Shown here piece by piece: positions 52,513-60,839 of a DNA stretch of 64,000 nucleotides (positions within the stretch are counted from its first letter, which is position 1; each line of letters starts with the position of its first letter). The stretch covers positions 2,974,501-3,038,500 of the forward strand of contig NZ_CP018049.1 of the NCBI RefSeq assembly GCF_002934065.1, in the 5' to 3' direction. The notes under the pieces were generated by a model. That model worked only from the letters and a program-made list of their open reading frames with translations. It searched no databases and was not told the DNA's origin. This DNA comes from Pseudomonas orientalis. GTDB taxonomy: Bacteria; Pseudomonadota; Gammaproteobacteria; Pseudomonadales; Pseudomonadaceae. A program made the translations under genes and the position numbers.

Positions 52513-53213
52513 TGGCGCGCCCGAGCGCTGCAATCACGCAGGTGCGCCCACGCTCCGGCGGATGGGAGTCGCTGGCCCTGGTGCTGGCGACCCTGGCCGT
52601 CATCACCAGCGTGGCAGGCTATGTGCTGCTGCGCCCCGAACGTGTCGGCCCGCCCACCCCGTTGAGCTGGCAGGTGCGTTCCTTCGATGGCCTGGGTGCG
52701 GTCGATCAGGCCATTCACAGCGCATTGCTGCCGGCCGGTGAAGAAATCATCTGGGACAACAACGACACCGGCGGCTGGGTCAGCCTGGAGCGTGCCCAGG
52801 AATTGTTGCTGCCGCCCTTCTACCAGGATGCCTTCTGGAAGGCCAATGGCGAGGTGCATTGGCAGTTGGTTCTGCCCGGCACCCACCTGGCTCACAAGGG
52901 CGCTGAGGACGATGCCACGGTGGCGGACCCAACCGTCAGCGACGTGTCCAAAGCCACCCTGGGCCAGGGTGCGACGGTCTATTACGGCTCAGCCGGCCAC
53001 GCGCCGGGCCAGAGCGCTTACCTGCTGATCATCGGGCATGCCCATGCCGGTGTGATGTGGGCCAACCAGGCGACGATCTGGGTCCACCGTGACCCGAACG
53101 CGCCCTACCCCGCCATCGTCAAGCCTGAATCCCTGGTCGGCGAGGGATGGCGGCAAGTCATCCCGTACGACGGCGCCAGCGAAATCGAACGCGTTAAAGG
53201 AACCCAGCCATGA
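52512..53213 (+). CDS. DUF6162 membrane-anchored protein
   Basis: 233 aa from the ATG at 52512 (TGATG overlap). One N-terminal membrane anchor (SLALVLATLAVITSVAGYVLL) and a periplasmic domain rich in His near the end (YLLIIGHAHAGVMWANQATI, WVHR). The family is recalled as a neighbour of metal ABC transporters in Pseudomonas, which fits here. Its stop codon overlaps the next start. Confidence 0.72.
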   Translation: MARPSAAITQVRPRSGGWESLALVLATLAVITSVAGYVLLRPERVGPPTPLSWQVRSFDGLGAVDQAIHSALLPAGEEIIWDNNDTGGWVSLERAQELLLPPFYQDAFWKANGEVHWQLVLPGTHLAHKGAEDDATVADPTVSDVSKATLGQGATVYYGSAGHAPGQSAYLLIIGHAHAGVMWANQATIWVHRDPNAPYPAIVKPESLVGEGWRQVIPYDGASEIERVKGTQP

Positions 53214-54142
53214 CTGTTGCCACGAAACACCGCGCCTTGTGGCGCCGTTGCATCGCGCTGTTGGTATTGATACCCGCCATCGCGCTCGCCGCCCCGGCTC
53301 TTGCGTCGGCGAAGAAGCTCAGGGTCGGCATCACGCTGCATCCCTACTACAGCTTTGTGGCCAATATCGTCGGCGATCGGGCAGAGGTCATTGCCCTGAT
53401 CCCGGCAGAGGCCAACCCGCACAATTACCAGCCGCAGCCCGATGACATCACCCGCGCAATGAATATCGATGTGCTGGTGGTCAACGGCATCGGCCACGAT
53501 GAGTGGGCCTCGCAGATCATCAAGGCCGCCGGCCGTACGGAAAACCTGCCGATTATCCAGGCCAATGCCACGGTGGCGCTGATTCCCATCGGCGGCGACC
53601 AGGAAGGCGTGAAGGTGGTCAATCCGCACACGTTCGTCTCCACCACGGCGGCGATACAACAGGTGTTCGAGATCGCGCGCCGGTTGGGTGAACTGGACCC
53701 GGACAACGCTACCGCGTATCGAAAAAACGCCCTGGCGTATGCCGGCCGTATCCGCGCGCTGCGCGCAGGCTTCATGACACGCTTCGCCGCACTGGACCTG
53801 TCTTCGTTCCGCTGCGCGACGACCCATGCCGGCTACGACTACATGATGCAGGAGTTCGGCCTGTTCGTTAGCGCCGTGATCGAGCCGCGCCACGGCGTCG
53901 CGCCAACGGCACGCCAACTGGCCAACACCATCGGGGCGATCAAGAAGGCCAACGTCAAAGTGCTGTTCGCCGAGAAGAACTTCTCCCTGGACCTGGCCAA
54001 ACCCATCGAAGCGGCCACCGGCGTGAAGGTGTTCGCCCTGTCCCATATCACCGGCGATACCTACAGCGCGGACGAGTTCGAGGTGGCGATGCGCGAAAAC
54101 CTCGAGACCCTGGCGCAAGCCGTTAAGTACACCCAGCAATGA
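53210..54142 (+). CDS. Metal ABC transporter, substrate-binding protein (ZnuA-like)
   Basis: 310 aa, signal peptide ends PALASA. Cluster A-I fold: KLRVGITLHPYYSFVANIVG. The metal ligands are visible: His in NPHNYQPQPDDI, His in NPHTFVSTTAAI, His in TTHAGYDYMMQEFGL and an acidic residue in VLFAEKNFSLDLAKP. There is no His-rich loop as in E. coli ZnuA. Probably binds Zn(II) or Mn(II); specificity cannot be assigned. 4-bp overlap with the DUF6162 gene. Confidence 0.88.
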   Translation: MTVATKHRALWRRCIALLVLIPAIALAAPALASAKKLRVGITLHPYYSFVANIVGDRAEVIALIPAEANPHNYQPQPDDITRAMNIDVLVVNGIGHDEWASQIIKAAGRTENLPIIQANATVALIPIGGDQEGVKVVNPHTFVSTTAAIQQVFEIARRLGELDPDNATAYRKNALAYAGRIRALRAGFMTRFAALDLSSFRCATTHAGYDYMMQEFGLFVSAVIEPRHGVAPTARQLANTIGAIKKANVKVLFAEKNFSLDLAKPIEAATGVKVFALSHITGDTYSADEFEVAMRENLETLAQAVKYTQQ

Positions 54143-54165
54143 ACGCGCTGAGAGAGGAACACGCG

Positions 54166-54846
54166 ATGCGCGGCCCCGCCATTGTGTTCGACAACGTCTC
54201 CCTGCGCCTGGGCGGCACGCAGGTGCTCGATCAGGTGAACATACGCATCGAAGCCGGCGCGTTGCATTGCCTGGTAGGCCCCAACGGCGGCGGCAAGACC
54301 TCACTGGTGCGTGCGCTGCTGGGCCAGATGCCGCATTCGGGCGCGATCCGGCTCGAGGGCCCATTCACCACGCCCCTGGGATATGTCCCGCAACTGCCCG
54401 ACTTCGACCGCAACGTGCCGATGACGGTCAACGATCTCATGGCCCTGCTGGGTCAACGCCGCCCCGCCTTCCTGGGCGCAAGCCGCGCGGCCAAGGCGGC
54501 CAATGCCCAGGCCCTGGAGCGTACCGGCATGGCGGGGATGGGTAAAAAGCCGTTTGGCAGCCTGTCCGGCGGCCAGCGTCAGCGCGTGCTGCTGGCCCAG
54601 GCGATCAGCCCGGCGCCGTGGCTGTTGATCCTCGATGAACCGACCGCCGGGATCGACGAGGCCGGTGTGCGCCTGGTGGAGGCGCTGGTGGCCGAACTGA
54701 ACGGCCGTGGGGTGACCATCCTGTGGATCAACCACGACCTCGAGCAGGTCAAGCGCATCGCGCAATCGGTGACCGTTATCAACCAGCGGGTGCTGTATCA
54801 CGGCCCCGCCGACCAGATCGACAGCCGACTGGAGGTCATTCGATGA
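54166..54846 (+). CDS. Metal ABC transporter, ATPase (ZnuC-like)
   Basis: 226 aa from the ATG at 54166, which has AGAGAGGAAC before it; ATG 54139, overlapping the previous stop by 4 bp, is an alternative (235 aa). Walker A GPNGGGKT, signature LSGGQRQRVLLAQAI, Walker B LLILDEPTAGID, switch His in WINHDLEQV. Works with the permease encoded next. Confidence 0.9.
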   Translation: MRGPAIVFDNVSLRLGGTQVLDQVNIRIEAGALHCLVGPNGGGKTSLVRALLGQMPHSGAIRLEGPFTTPLGYVPQLPDFDRNVPMTVNDLMALLGQRRPAFLGASRAAKAANAQALERTGMAGMGKKPFGSLSGGQRQRVLLAQAISPAPWLLILDEPTAGIDEAGVRLVEALVAELNGRGVTILWINHDLEQVKRIAQSVTVINQRVLYHGPADQIDSRLEVIR

Positions 54847-55748
54847 ATGCCTTTTACGACTTTATCCGAGACCACCTCCAGGCGCTTGCCGCGAGCCACC
54901 TGTTGCCGCAACCGTTCGAATACGAGTTCGTGATCAATGCGTTGATGTGCTCGGTGCTGATCGGGCCGTTGCTGGGTGTGCTGGGTTCGATGGTAATGAT
55001 CAAACGGATGGCGTTCTTCAGCCAGTCCGTGGGCAATGCAGCGATGACCGGCGTGGCCATCGGCGTGCTGATCGGCGAATCCTACACTTCGCCGTACTTC
55101 TCGATGTTCGGCTTCTGCCTGCTTTTTGCCCTGACCCTCAAGTACACGCAGCACCGCACCACCCTGGCCAATGACACGTTGATCGGCGTGTTCCTCTCCA
55201 TCTCCCTGGCGGTCGGTGCTTCGTTGCTGCTGTTCGTGTCAGCGAAAATCAACACCCATGTGATGGAGGGTGTGCTGTTCGGCTCGATCCTGGCCGTTGA
55301 CCACACCGACATGAACGTCCTGCTGGGCGTGACAGTGATTTGCACCCTGATCGGGCTGCCGCTGTACAACGGCATGCTGCTCTCCAGCCTCAATCCAAGC
55401 CTGGCCCATGCGCGCGGCGTGAAGGTGCGCAGCGTCGAGTACCTGTTCGTGGTGCTGGTCACCCTGGTCACGGTCGCCTGCCTGAAGATCATCGGCGCCG
55501 TGCTGGTCGAGGCCCTGCTGCTGATACCGGCAGCGGCCGCCCGCAACATCAGCCGCTCTCTGCCGGGCCTGGTCACGTGGGCCGTGGTGATTGCGACCTT
55601 TTCCTGCGTGGTCGGAATCCTGGCACCGATGCAGTTCCATATTCCCGTCCCCACGGGCGGCGCCATCGTGATCGTCGCGGCCCTGGTGTTCGTGTTTACC
55701 ACCATCATTCGCGGCACCGCGCCGCAATTCAGAGGGGCCAGCGTATGA
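54843..55748 (+). CDS. Metal ABC transporter, permease (ZnuB-like)
   Basis: 301 aa, about eight or nine membrane segments. Family features: SVLIGPLLGVLGSMVMIKRM, SVGNAAMTGVAIGVLIGE and, at the ATPase contact, ALLLIPAAAARNISRS. Overlaps the ATPase gene and the following gene by 4 bp each. Confidence 0.9.
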   Translation: MNAFYDFIRDHLQALAASHLLPQPFEYEFVINALMCSVLIGPLLGVLGSMVMIKRMAFFSQSVGNAAMTGVAIGVLIGESYTSPYFSMFGFCLLFALTLKYTQHRTTLANDTLIGVFLSISLAVGASLLLFVSAKINTHVMEGVLFGSILAVDHTDMNVLLGVTVICTLIGLPLYNGMLLSSLNPSLAHARGVKVRSVEYLFVVLVTLVTVACLKIIGAVLVEALLLIPAAAARNISRSLPGLVTWAVVIATFSCVVGILAPMQFHIPVPTGGAIVIVAALVFVFTTIIRGTAPQFRGASV

Positions 55749-56719
55749 CACGGTTCAACTCATTTGTTCGGCCTTGCCTGGTGCTGCTGGCATTGCTGGC
55801 GGGCGTCGCGCCGTCGGCTTTTGCGCAGGTCGACCAGCAACGAGTGCTGGTCGCCCTGCCGGCGGTGTATGCGCTCACCTCGGCGCTCGGCGAAGGTACA
55901 CACATCGAGGTCGTACGTGTACCGCTGGACGCCGCCACGCCCATGGAAAGCCAGGCCAACGCACTGTCACGCCTGGACCCCGCCGTGTTCCAGAATGCCG
56001 TCGCCGTGGTCACCCTGAGCAGCCTGTGGCGCGCCGACCCGCTGTACGCGACGGCCCGTCGGCACAACCTGCGGATCGTCGAAATCGATGCATCGCATTC
56101 ATGGGACGGCCTCAAGCCCGGCGTGGCCGTCACACGCGTGCCCGCGAACGATGTGCCCTGGGCCGGCGCCCGTAACGCCGAAGCGGGCCCCTCGCCTTAC
56201 GCCTGGTTGAGCCCCATCAATGCCATGCGCATGTCCGCGCTGATTGCCGCCGACCTGGCACGCCTCTCGCCGAGCGACGCGCCCCGGATCACTCGCAACC
56301 TCGCCGCGCTCGACGGCCGCATACGCCAACTCAAGGCTGATTACGGCGACCGGCTGCTGAAAGTGCCGGACCTGCGCGTGCTGTCGCTGAGCAGCGAGCC
56401 GGTGTATCTGCTCGGCGAGTTCGGCGTGTATGTGGACGGTTGGTTCGTGCGCCAGGACATCGACTGGACGGACGCTGACCGCAGCGCCCTGAGCCGCTAC
56501 CTGCGCGAGCGTGATATCCGCGTGGTGGTCCACAAGTGGGCGCCTGACGCCGGGATTGTAAAGGCCATCGAGGACGGCGGCGCACGCCTGCTGATCCTGG
56601 ATATCGGCAACCCCGGCCTGCTCGCCAACACCGCCAGCAGCTACGAGGCGCTGCTGAGTTCGAACCTGGACGCGTTGCTCGCGGCCTTCGCTGGCGTTCA
56701 AGCAGCCACGCCCCAGTGA
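55745..56719 (+). CDS. Second cluster A-I substrate-binding protein lacking the His ligands
   Basis: 324 aa with signal peptide (LVLLALLAGVAPSAFA). The fold is like ZnuA: VLVALPAVYALTSAL, the PYAWLSPINAMRMSALIAAD block, and VLSLSSEPVYLLGEFGVYVD. At the positions where ZnuA-type proteins have their metal-binding His, this one has Tyr or other residues: PYAWLSP replaces the usual PHVWLDP, and the NPH loop is absent. It may act on another molecule, or as an accessory subunit of the same transporter. Overlaps the permease gene by 4 bp. Confidence 0.75.
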   Translation: MTRFNSFVRPCLVLLALLAGVAPSAFAQVDQQRVLVALPAVYALTSALGEGTHIEVVRVPLDAATPMESQANALSRLDPAVFQNAVAVVTLSSLWRADPLYATARRHNLRIVEIDASHSWDGLKPGVAVTRVPANDVPWAGARNAEAGPSPYAWLSPINAMRMSALIAADLARLSPSDAPRITRNLAALDGRIRQLKADYGDRLLKVPDLRVLSLSSEPVYLLGEFGVYVDGWFVRQDIDWTDADRSALSRYLRERDIRVVVHKWAPDAGIVKAIEDGGARLLILDIGNPGLLANTASSYEALLSSNLDALLAAFAGVQAATPQ

Positions 56720-56747
56720 TCACTTTGACCATGGAGACTCAAACGCT

Positions 56748-57071
56748 ATGAAACCGCGAAATCTGACCCACCCGATCCTGCTGGCAAGTGCACTGCTGTT
56801 CTGCCAGGCCGCCCTGGCCCATGGCCCCGTGTTTGACTGCTATATCGAGCACGATGACACGGTGAAGTGTGAAGCGGGCTTTACCGACGGCAGTTCCGCC
56901 GTGGGCAAGAAAATCCATGTCCAGGACACCAGCAACAAGCTGCTGCTCGAAGGCACGGTCGACAAAGACAACACCTACACCTTCAAGGCCCCCACCGGCG
57001 CGTACTCCGTTGAGTTCATAGGCGGCGAAAACCACGGCGCCACGATCCAGTCTTCCGACATTACACAGTGA
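56748..57071 (+). CDS. Small periplasmic protein of the metal operon
   Basis: 107 aa with a signal peptide (LLASALLFCQAALA). The mature part starts HGPVFDCYIEHDDTVKCEAG: a His at the mature N-terminus, and two cysteines that probably pair. Remainder is beta-rich (SNKLLLEGTVDKDNTYTFKA). No named domain; resembles periplasmic metallochaperone-like small proteins. Confidence 0.6.
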   Translation: MKPRNLTHPILLASALLFCQAALAHGPVFDCYIEHDDTVKCEAGFTDGSSAVGKKIHVQDTSNKLLLEGTVDKDNTYTFKAPTGAYSVEFIGGENHGATIQSSDITQ

Positions 57072-57904
57072 AATCGACCATGCCGATCAAACGACGATTG
57101 CTTCAAGCCCTTGCCGCCGCGACCTTCGGGGGCGTGACCTGCGCCGCGCAAGCCCACTTCCAGATGCTCTACCTCGACGAAACGGCGCTGCAACGTGCGG
57201 CCGACCTGGAGTTCGCGATCGTATTCACGCACCCGTTCTCCGGCGGGCCGACGATGAACATGGGCGAGCCCCGCGCGTTCAACCTTGTCGGCGCCCACGG
57301 CGGAGAAAAAACCGACCTGCGCCAGTACCTGCACCCTGTGCAATGGCAAAGTCGCGATAAACCGGCGGCCTCCTACCGCGCGTCGATTCCACGGGAGCTG
57401 GTGCGCTCATTGGGCGACCATATTTTCGTACTCGAACCTGAGCCGTATCTGGAAAACGAGGAAGGCGTCTACATCCAGCAGTTCACCAAACTCATCGTGA
57501 ACGTGGGCGGCGTCCCCGGCGACTGGTCGGAGCCCCAGGGGCTGGCGGTCGAGATTCAACCTCTCAACAAGCCGTATGCAAACTGGACGGGCGGTGTGTT
57601 CCGAGGCGTGGTGCTGGCGGACGGCAAACCCGTGCCGTTCGCCGAAATAGAGATCGAGTACGTCAACCATTCTGTCGACATCAAGAACAACGCCTTTGGC
57701 CAGCAGGACTATGTCAAGGCGCCCCAGGCTTCATTCAAATCCTTGAGTACGTATTCGGACGCCCAGGGTGTCGTGACGATCGGCCTGCCACGGGCAGGCT
57801 GGTGGGGCATTGCAGCGCTTAACGTCGGTTCGACCAAAACCTATAAGGGCAAACCGTTGTCTCAGGATGCGGTGCTGTGGGTGCAGGTCAAGGACATGAA
57901 ATAA
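57068..57904 (+). CDS. DUF4198 periplasmic protein
   Basis: 278 aa from a GTG overlapping the previous stop (GTGA); ATG 57080 is an alternative. Signal peptide ends CAAQA; the mature protein begins HFQMLYLDE, with His at position 1, and contains FTHPFSGGPTMNMGEPRAF. DUF4198 proteins (COG5266) are periplasmic components of Ni/Co/Cu-type transport. This supports a metal role for the operon. No visible terminator before the REP region. Confidence 0.8.
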   Translation: MKSTMPIKRRLLQALAAATFGGVTCAAQAHFQMLYLDETALQRAADLEFAIVFTHPFSGGPTMNMGEPRAFNLVGAHGGEKTDLRQYLHPVQWQSRDKPAASYRASIPRELVRSLGDHIFVLEPEPYLENEEGVYIQQFTKLIVNVGGVPGDWSEPQGLAVEIQPLNKPYANWTGGVFRGVVLADGKPVPFAEIEIEYVNHSVDIKNNAFGQQDYVKAPQASFKSLSTYSDAQGVVTIGLPRAGWWGIAALNVGSTKTYKGKPLSQDAVLWVQVKDMK

Positions 57905-57929
57905 CCTGCTTCAGTTGCCGCTGACACAG

Positions 57930-57977
57930 CCAGTGGGAGGGAGCTTGCCCCCGATGACGGCCTCAGAGCCGACCAGG
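57930..57977. repeat. REP element, inverted relative to the copies at 58.3-58.5 kb
   Basis: GTGGGAGGGAGCTTGCCCCC, then GATGACGGCCTCAGAGCCGA; its complement is repeated twice around 58.33-58.46 kb. Confidence 0.7.
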
Positions 57978-58079
57978 ATGTTGTGTCGATGTAGCGCCCA
58001 CCGTAACCACGATGCGAAGCGAGTCGCTCTTGATCTTGATCTGGCTTTTGATCTCAGGCGCCCCGTTAAACCACGCTGG

Positions 58080-58186
58080 CCGAACGCAGGCTTGAATCCG
58101 TGGGCAACCCGGCAGGACGCCGGGTTAGCCGCCCCGCGCCATGGATGGCGCGTGGCGGCGGCCCACGGATTCAAGCCTGCGTTCGG
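58080..58186. repeat. Large perfect inverted repeat (26-bp arms)
   Basis: Left arm 58080-58105 and right arm 58161-58186 are exact inverted copies starting CCGAACGCAGGC. Between them are smaller inverted repeats (AACCCGGC-AGGAC-GCCGGGTT at 58106-58126, and a GCGCCAT...ATGGCGC centre). The DNA on both sides (TTACTTTTGCGCTTTTCAAA to about 58310) looks like a known fluorescens-group dispersed repeat, not coding. Could form a very long hairpin. Confidence 0.65.
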
Positions 58187-58328
58187 GCACACCGAGCCTA
58201 AGCGAGGTGCCGAGTGGTGGGGCAAGAGCGTTTTGCTTACTTTTGCGCTTTTCAAAAGTGAGCCGCCGTCAGGGCGGAACCCTAAGTGGCCGTTACCGCA
58301 GAAACGGATATGTACTCGACTGATCCAG

Positions 58329-58460
58329 CATCCTGGTCGGCCCAGAGGCCGCCATCGGGGGCAAGCCCCCTCCCACATTTGAGCCAGGATCGACTCAAAA
58401 TCCTGGTCGGCTCTGAGGCCGCCATCGGGAGCAAGCCCCCTCCCACATTTGGGCCAGGAA
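58329..58460. repeat. Tandem pair of REP-bearing units
   Basis: Two units about 71 bp apart, each TCCTGGTCGGC...GAGGCCGCCATCGGG, then GCAAGCCCCCTCCCACATTT and GCCAGGA. They differ at only a few positions. Confidence 0.75.
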
Positions 58461-58476
58461 CGCTGTAAATAGATAC

Positions 58477-59331
58477 CTATGCTGACGGGGCCGAAGTCGC
58501 CAGGCTCTCAAGGAAGTCGATGACCAGCCGGTTGAACGTATCGCCTTGATCGTCATGTACATAATGGCTGGCGTCCGCGACTTCGGCGGTGCGCACCTGT
58601 GCATTGCAGTCGCGCATCGCTTGCAGCGTTGCCGCCGGCAAAAAGTCCGAGCGTGCGCCGCGGATAAACAGGGTCGGGCAATCCAGGGCGCGCACCGCCG
58701 GCCACAAGTCCGTCGGTTCGATGCTCAGGCGCGCCTCGGCGATGCCTTGCTGATCGTGGCGCCAAATGATCGCGCCCTCGCTCTCCTTCATCGAATGCGC
58801 CAGGCGTGACGCCAGGCCCTGCTCCGACAAGCCCGGGCGGGACGCTTGCCAGAAAGCGCGGGCGGCTTGCCAGTCGTCGAACCGCAGGGGGGTCTGGTTC
58901 ATCTCGCGGCGGATGCGCGCCGCACCGTCGCCCTGGCTCGACGACCCGGGGCCGATGTCTTCGATGATCAAGCCCATCAAGCGTCCCGGTGCCTGCCGTG
59001 CGTACTCAAGGGCATTGGCGCCGCCCAGCGAATGCCCCAGCAACACGAAGCGCTGCAAGCCGACATGGGCGACGAAGTCCTGCAGGTCCTCGACATAGGA
59101 TTGCGTGTGATAGCTCGCGGCCGGGCCCCAGTCACTCAGGCCGCGACCGCGCTGGTCGAGCGCGTAGACACAATAACCGGCACCCAGGGCCTCGACCAGC
59201 GACTCCCAGGTCTGTGCATAGGCGCGCAAGCCATGCAACAACACCAGCGGCACGCCGCTCGGGTCGCCCCACCGTAGAAAATGCAAACGCAAGCCGGTGC
59301 GATTGATGAAAAAGCGGCTGTCTGGGGACAT
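58477..59331 (-). CDS. Alpha/beta hydrolase
   Basis: 284 aa, no signal peptide. Oxyanion-hole HGLRAYAQTWESL, nucleophile elbow GHSLGGANALE (Ser in GxSxG), catalytic Asp region in PTLFIRGARSDFLP and His in DASHYVHDD. The DQRGRGLSDWG block resembles haloperoxidase-like and epoxide-hydrolase-like esterases. Substrate unknown. Flanked by repeats on both sides. Confidence 0.85.
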   Translation of the reverse strand: MSPDSRFFINRTGLRLHFLRWGDPSGVPLVLLHGLRAYAQTWESLVEALGAGYCVYALDQRGRGLSDWGPAASYHTQSYVEDLQDFVAHVGLQRFVLLGHSLGGANALEYARQAPGRLMGLIIEDIGPGSSSQGDGAARIRREMNQTPLRFDDWQAARAFWQASRPGLSEQGLASRLAHSMKESEGAIIWRHDQQGIAEARLSIEPTDLWPAVRALDCPTLFIRGARSDFLPAATLQAMRDCNAQVRTAEVADASHYVHDDQGDTFNRLVIDFLESLATSAPSA

Positions 59332-59364
59332 GGGTTTGCTCCGTAAGTACAGTTAAGATTTTCC

Positions 59365-59465
59365 TGTAGAAGCGAGCTTGCTCGCGAAAAACGCACAGGC
59401 GACGCATGCATCCAGGAAGCACGCGTTATCGTTGACGTTTTTCGCGAGCAAGCTCGCTCCTACAG
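59365..59465. repeat. REPIN copy 2 (GTAGGAGCGAGC family)
   Basis: Two inverted REPs (CTGTAGAAGCGAGCTTGCTC at left, GAGCAAGCTCGCTCCTACAG at right). Read on the minus strand, the loop after the first REP matches copy 1 at 9.7 kb, including ACGTCAACGATAACGCGTG. Confidence 0.85.
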
Positions 59466-59488
59466 TGGCATCAGGGGCCTGGGTCGAC

Positions 59489-60781
59489 TTAGAAACGATC
59501 GAAGCGATAAGGGCTTGGATCGATGATGGGGGTGTGCCCGCTGACGATATCCGCCGCCAGGTGACCCGCCGCCGGTGAAGTACCAAAGCCGTGCCCGGAA
59601 AAACCGGTCGCCACGGTCAGGCCGGGAATCTGTGCGACCGGGCCTATTACCGGGTTGGAATCCGGAGTCACGTCGATAGTGCCGGCCCAGTTTTGGGCGA
59701 TCCGGGCTTGCTCGAATACCGGCCAGGCCGCCTTGAGGTTGTTCATCGCATCATTGTTGAGCCGCGGGTTGGCGGCGGGGTCTTGCATGCGTACACGTTC
59801 GAACGGGCTGATGCTGTCGGCCGACCAACGCCTGGGCAGCGCCAGGTCGTTGAAAAAATACTTGCCCAGCGACACGTTCAACACGCTGCGCTGCGCACGA
59901 AATTGCGGCATGTATTGCTTGGCAAGCAACAGGTGATCGAGGGTCAGAAAAGCGTCCAGCTTGCCTCGCTGAGTAACGATGAAACCGCCATCCTTGTGTT
60001 TGCGAAACGAAAAGTCCGGTGCACCCACGGCAATTTCCGTCGGGCCCTCCATCGGGTGGGTACGCAACACCGAGCAGGTCAAGGCCAGGGTCGGCAATGA
60101 CACCCCGAGGTTACCCAAGAAGCGCCGCGACCACATACCGCCTGCGAGCAATACCTGGTCGCAGCGGATCTCGCCTTTTTCCGTGACCACGCCACTGACT
60201 TTGCCGGCAGACATCTGCAACGTACGCACCGCACACTGCTCGATGATGACCACGCCCAGGGCCATCGCGGCCTTGGCAATCGCGCTGCTGGCCAGTGTCG
60301 GTTCCGCACGCGCGTCGGACGGCGTGTAGATGCCGCCGGACCAATTGCCCGCGCCGCCCGGCACCAACTGTTCGATCTCGCGTTTGCTCAGCATCCGAGA
60401 ATCAAGGGACAGGTGGTCGACCGACTTGAGCCAGCCTTCATGCATGGCCAGCTGCGTGTCGTTGCGGGCGACGAACATGATGCCCTCTTGCCGGTAGCCC
60501 ACATCCGCACCCACACGCTCAGGCATTTGTGCCCACAAGCGGTCTGCGGCCAGGGCCAGCGGGATATCGTGTGCGTGGCGGCTGGTCTTGCGCACCCAGC
60601 CCAGGTTGCGTGAGGACTGCTCGCCGGCGATACGGCCTTTTTCCAGCACCACTACCGGAATATTGCGTTCGGCCAGCGTCAGCGCAGCCGTCAGGCCAAT
60701 GATGCCGCCGCCGATAATGACGACGCTGGTCGCAGTGGGAAACTCGGTGGACGTATTCACGGGCGCAATCGTCGGGGCCAT
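59489..60781 (-). CDS. FAD-dependent amine/amino-acid oxidoreductase (DAO family)
   Basis: 430 aa from the ATG at 60781 (TTG 60787 possible). FAD dinucleotide motif SVVIIGGGIIGLTAALTLAE, then the Arg/Gly-rich EQSSRNLGWVRKTSRHAHDI segment where FAD may attach, and the C-terminal GFSGHGFGTSPAAGHLAADI. Last gene of a three-gene minus-strand unit after RidA and an ornithine-cyclodeaminase-like protein, which suggests oxidative removal of an amine. Flavin-linked dehydrogenase or oxidase activity; substrate unknown. Confidence 0.83.
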   Translation of the reverse strand: MAPTIAPVNTSTEFPTATSVVIIGGGIIGLTAALTLAERNIPVVVLEKGRIAGEQSSRNLGWVRKTSRHAHDIPLALAADRLWAQMPERVGADVGYRQEGIMFVARNDTQLAMHEGWLKSVDHLSLDSRMLSKREIEQLVPGGAGNWSGGIYTPSDARAEPTLASSAIAKAAMALGVVIIEQCAVRTLQMSAGKVSGVVTEKGEIRCDQVLLAGGMWSRRFLGNLGVSLPTLALTCSVLRTHPMEGPTEIAVGAPDFSFRKHKDGGFIVTQRGKLDAFLTLDHLLLAKQYMPQFRAQRSVLNVSLGKYFFNDLALPRRWSADSISPFERVRMQDPAANPRLNNDAMNNLKAAWPVFEQARIAQNWAGTIDVTPDSNPVIGPVAQIPGLTVATGFSGHGFGTSPAAGHLAADIVSGHTPIIDPSPYRFDRF

Positions 60782-60839
60782 GATCAAGACTCGATAAGCA
60801 ATAGAGGTCAGCCGCGCACACGCACGGCCGCATAACGGG

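Noticed and set aside
53105..54364. 419-codon minus-strand frame over the metal binding protein
   Set aside because: Shadow of the ZnuA-like gene.
58329..58460. Possible CRISPR-like direct repeats
   Set aside because: Only two units with 71-bp spacing, internal REP palindromes and the sequence of a known repeat family; no cas genes.
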